Positions 61,651 to 64,000 of a stretch of 64,000 nt of DNA are shown here, piece after piece. The notes beneath the pieces are model-generated. The model was not told where the DNA came from. It saw only the letters and a program-made list of their open reading frames with translations, and made no database searches. Origin of the DNA: Ruminiclostridium papyrosolvens DSM 2782 (GTDB taxonomy: Bacteria; Bacillota; Clostridia; Acetivibrionales; DSM-1351); assembly GCF_029318685.1 (NCBI RefSeq), contig NZ_CP119677.1, positions 558,001 to 622,000 of the forward strand, written 5' to 3'. Every line of letters starts with the position of its first letter. Within the stretch, counting starts at the first letter, position 1. The position numbers and the translations under genes were made by a program.

Positions 61651-62256
61651 TTGTATGAGCCAATATCTAGTACAATTAGCAATTTAGCACTTTGTTTTAA
61701 CAATAGAAAACTAGGTGAAAATAATGTAATAAGACTATCAGATAATGAGTGTAAACAAATTATTTCATTAACAGACGGCTTGATTAAGTCTGAAAATGAA
61801 GAAAGCTTCGGTAATGACATTTTAATTAAAGCATATTGTGAGCAATTATTGGTATTAGTAAATCGAAAATATATGTCTTCAAACCATATTTCGAGTAACA
61901 TCATGCCTAAGCTAATAAAAGAAGTAATGAATTATATTGAACAAAATATACAAAATGAAATTACGTTAGATGCTATTAGTGAAAGATTTTTCTTGAATGG
62001 AACACATATAAGCAGACAATTTAAGAAGCATACTGGCTTGACGATACGGTCATATATCGTTGACCGCAAGGTAGCTTATGCAAAAGAATTGCTTAACGCA
62101 GGAAAAAGTGTAACTGATGTCGCTTATCTATCAGGCTTTAATAATTATTCAAACTTTATTAGGACATTTCATATAATAGAAGGGATTTCACCGGGGAAGT
62201 ATGCAAAAGAACATGATAAATTAAATATATGTGGAAACATTTTGAATCAGGAATAA
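61651..62256 (+). CDS. AraC-family regulator lacking its N-terminal sensor domain
   Basis: 201 residues from TTG at 61651. The C-terminal double helix-turn-helix is typical: ITLDAISERFFLNGTHISRQFKKHTG and SVTDVAYLSGFNNYSNFIRTFHIIEGISPGKYAKE. The frame continues upstream to a stop at 61621 without a ribosome site, and the cupin-like sensor of about 90 residues is missing, so it may be a remnant or newly started. A good GGGAGGG-ATG at 61563 leads to a stop after three codons. Could still bind DNA. Confidence 0.65.
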   Translation: MYEPISSTISNLALCFNNRKLGENNVIRLSDNECKQIISLTDGLIKSENEESFGNDILIKAYCEQLLVLVNRKYMSSNHISSNIMPKLIKEVMNYIEQNIQNEITLDAISERFFLNGTHISRQFKKHTGLTIRSYIVDRKVAYAKELLNAGKSVTDVAYLSGFNNYSNFIRTFHIIEGISPGKYAKEHDKLNICGNILNQE

Positions 62257-62695
62257 TAATGCTGTGTGCTCGTTGGTATTTAAAATTACCCTTTATATCA
62301 AGACAGATAACACATAGAAAGACTAAATATATTAACAATTTTATAGAATAAAAGTAAAACCTATGCTAGGTTTAAGAGTTTAGTAACCGAGGAGTACACA
62401 ATTTGTGGAATTAAAAATTATGCATATCGTTAAGAAAGGACAGGTTGAGAAAATTCAATCTGTCCTTTATAATGTTGGGTTTATTAATAGGATTATGAGG
62501 ATTAGAGTTTGAAATATGCGATAGCTTAGTGAAAGAGCGAATGAATAAGGAATAAATTTGCTTTACCTTAACATTTGATTTATGTTATATTGTTTGTATT
62601 AAGGTATTCCAATTTGTGCTATTTGTGGGATTTATATTTTCTCCGGAAGGGTTACACCATATCACAATTATGTAGATATTTATCAGGTTAAAAAA
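62257..62695. other. Intergenic region before the sensor kinase
   Basis: About 440 bp with no gene. A hairpin AAAGGACAG...CTGTCCTTT (62435-62468) lacks a T run. Possible promoter TTTACC (62562)-18-TATATT (62586) for the kinase. Confidence 0.45.
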
Positions 62696-64000
62696 ATGAA
62701 GAAAATTCATATTTTGAAACGGTTGAATAATGTAAATATCAGAAATAAGCTTCTGTTTTCCTATATCTTAGTAGTATTGTTGCCTGTTCTTCTTATCGGA
62801 CTTGTATTAACCCTTAGCATGATGGAAATGGCTACTGAGAGGGCAATGTATGAGGCCAGCAACAGTGTGGATAGGGTATATGGAAGACTTAACGAAACTT
62901 TTAAGCTGGCGAATGATCTATTTGGGCAGTTTAACATGGATACCAACCTTGAGCGTACAGTAATGACAAGATATCAAACAGTAAATGAGGTGTTGGATGC
63001 TTATTCCGGTTACTCAGCGATTATGAATTGTACACGTTATTATTCCAGGGAAATAGAGGATATAAAGCTATATACATATAATGAAACCATGTTAGGCAGT
63101 GGGCAATTTATTATTGCTGACGGTGATATTTACGGACAAACTTGGTTTGAACAAGCTAGAATACTAAATGGAGGGGTTTATTGGCAGATGTTTAACAATC
63201 CCATTAGGAACTCCAAGCATCTATCACTGACAACTCAACTCAAAGGTGCTATTCAGTTAAAGCCTCTTGGGGTTTTGGTAATTAGTATAAAACAAAGTTG
63301 CTTGACGTCTATTGTAATAGATGAACCCTATGAGACTATTCTTTTGGATGATAAAGGAATTGTACTGGCTGCAAAAAAAGTTGAATTAGTAAATAAAAAG
63401 TTGGATATGGAGGACCTTAAAATCCTTTCAGACATGCCTTCAGGTATTCACGAAATCATTTATGGCGATAAAAAAGTAAAAGCCATTGTTAGAACATTTC
63501 TTCCTAGTACTAACAATAAGGAGTTCAGGATAGTTTCGTTAGTACCATTAGATGCTATTACTGATAAAGTCACGAAGTCTTTTATGCTTGGATTCTTAAT
63601 AATGATGATCAGCTTTGTAATGGCTGCAGTTTTGTTCATATTTTTTGCCAATTCCATCAGCAAGCGGGTAAAGCGTATAAGTGAGGATATGCATACTGTA
63701 ACTTTGGGCAACTTTGATTTTTTACCATCCATTGAAGGAAATGATGAAATTGGTCAACTTTCCAGGGATTTGGGGGTAATGGTAAAAAGTATAAATGACT
63801 TGATAAAAGAAGTGTATGTGGTGAATATGCAAAAAAACCAACTGGCTATAAGGCAAAGAGAAATCAAGTTGAAAATACTTGCAAGCCAAATTAATCCTCA
63901 TTTTCTTTTCAATGCACTAGAAGCAATTCGAATGAGAGCTTATTGTAATGGGGACGAAGAGGTTGCAGAGGTCATCATGCTTTTAGGAAAAATAATGAGA
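62696..64000 (+). CDS. YesM-type sensor histidine kinase, 3' end outside window
   Basis: 435 codons visible from the ATG at 62696; no stop before the window ends. A membrane helix (about 21-43) leads to an extracellular sensor domain (about 45-290). A second membrane helix (about 293-318, FMLGFLIMMMISF type) and a HAMP-like segment follow, then the His kinase domain with LASQINPHFLFNALEAIRM (phosphoacceptor His). This is the YesM/LytS class that senses carbohydrates with AraC-type partners. The partner regulator would lie beyond the edge. Confidence 0.88.
   Translation, partial: MKKIHILKRLNNVNIRNKLLFSYILVVLLPVLLIGLVLTLSMMEMATERAMYEASNSVDRVYGRLNETFKLANDLFGQFNMDTNLERTVMTRYQTVNEVLDAYSGYSAIMNCTRYYSREIEDIKLYTYNETMLGSGQFIIADGDIYGQTWFEQARILNGGVYWQMFNNPIRNSKHLSLTTQLKGAIQLKPLGVLVISIKQSCLTSIVIDEPYETILLDDKGIVLAAKKVELVNKKLDMEDLKILSDMPSGIHEIIYGDKKVKAIVRTFLPSTNNKEFRIVSLVPLDAITDKVTKSFMLGFLIMMISFVMAAVLFIFFANSISKRVKRISEDMHTVTLGNFDFLPSIEGNDEIGQLSRDLGVMVKSINDLIKEVYVVNMQKNQLAIRQREIKLKILASQINPHFLFNALEAIRMRAYCNGDEEVAEVIMLLGKIMR

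Noticed and set aside
1-64000. CRISPR array
   Set aside because: No regularly spaced repeats of 24-40 bp were seen; tandem signals are operators, DnaA boxes and IS ends only.

Overview
The window comes from a low-GC, Gram-positive anaerobe of the Clostridia. The host part is AT-rich and uses strong GGAGG-type ribosome binding sites. One host enzyme carries a family 3 carbohydrate-binding module and a C-terminal type I dockerin, which points to a cellulosome-forming species of the Ruminiclostridium cellulolyticum/papyrosolvens kind (inference; no marker gene was compared).

Layout. Bases 1-9.8 kb are ordinary host chromosome: a BceRS-BceAB-type peptide-sensing and efflux module (minus strand), a thermonuclease, a small holin-like membrane protein, tsaD, a cluster of DnaA-box-like 9-mers, a lytic transglycosylase, a DUF402 protein, a PHP phosphoesterase, smpB and ssrA (tmRNA). 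A prophage of about 34.7 kb (10228-44933) is integrated at the 3' end of ssrA. It is bounded by a 12-bp direct repeat, and the original ssrA terminator now lies beyond the right end. Its left arm holds a large serine recombinase and an ImmA-like protein behind a LexA box, then two cargo blocks: a TPR/cold-shock + RnlA-like HEPN RNase + RNase HIII-like operon, and a PARIS-like ATPase/DUF4435 pair. Next come a CI/Cro-type switch with four operators, early genes, a late regulator, a self-contained PD-(D/E)XK-like cargo gene, and an HK97-type packaging, head and siphovirus tail module. The tail chaperone carries a -1 frameshift site. A deletion has removed the genes between tape measure and tail fibre, so the phage is probably defective. 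After the lysis genes there is a second cargo zone: a secreted protein, a methylase remnant, another secreted protein, an HtrA-like protease and an ECF sigma/anti-sigma pair.

From 44.9 to 56.9 kb is a mobile-element and defence island. A complete IS66 element sits inside an IS1182-family transposase with an 8-bp target duplication. Then follow a MazG-like pyrophosphohydrolase, a PD-(D/E)XK/DUF2075/S24 fusion, a helicase remnant, a PLD-nuclease/DEAD helicase/DUF3427 protein, a NUDIX hydrolase, and a gene cut off by an IS3-family fragment. A second, decayed IS1182 copy closes the island. A 216-bp near-identical direct repeat flanks this block.

From 57.9 kb to the end is a plant-polysaccharide utilisation region: a cytoplasmic GH43 enzyme, a secreted dockerin-bearing arabinofuranosidase-like enzyme, an AraC-type regulator lacking its N-terminus, and the start of a YesM-type sensor kinase. 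The two GH genes probably act in sequence, extracellular cleavage followed by intracellular processing, and the AraC and kinase genes suggest sugar-responsive control.
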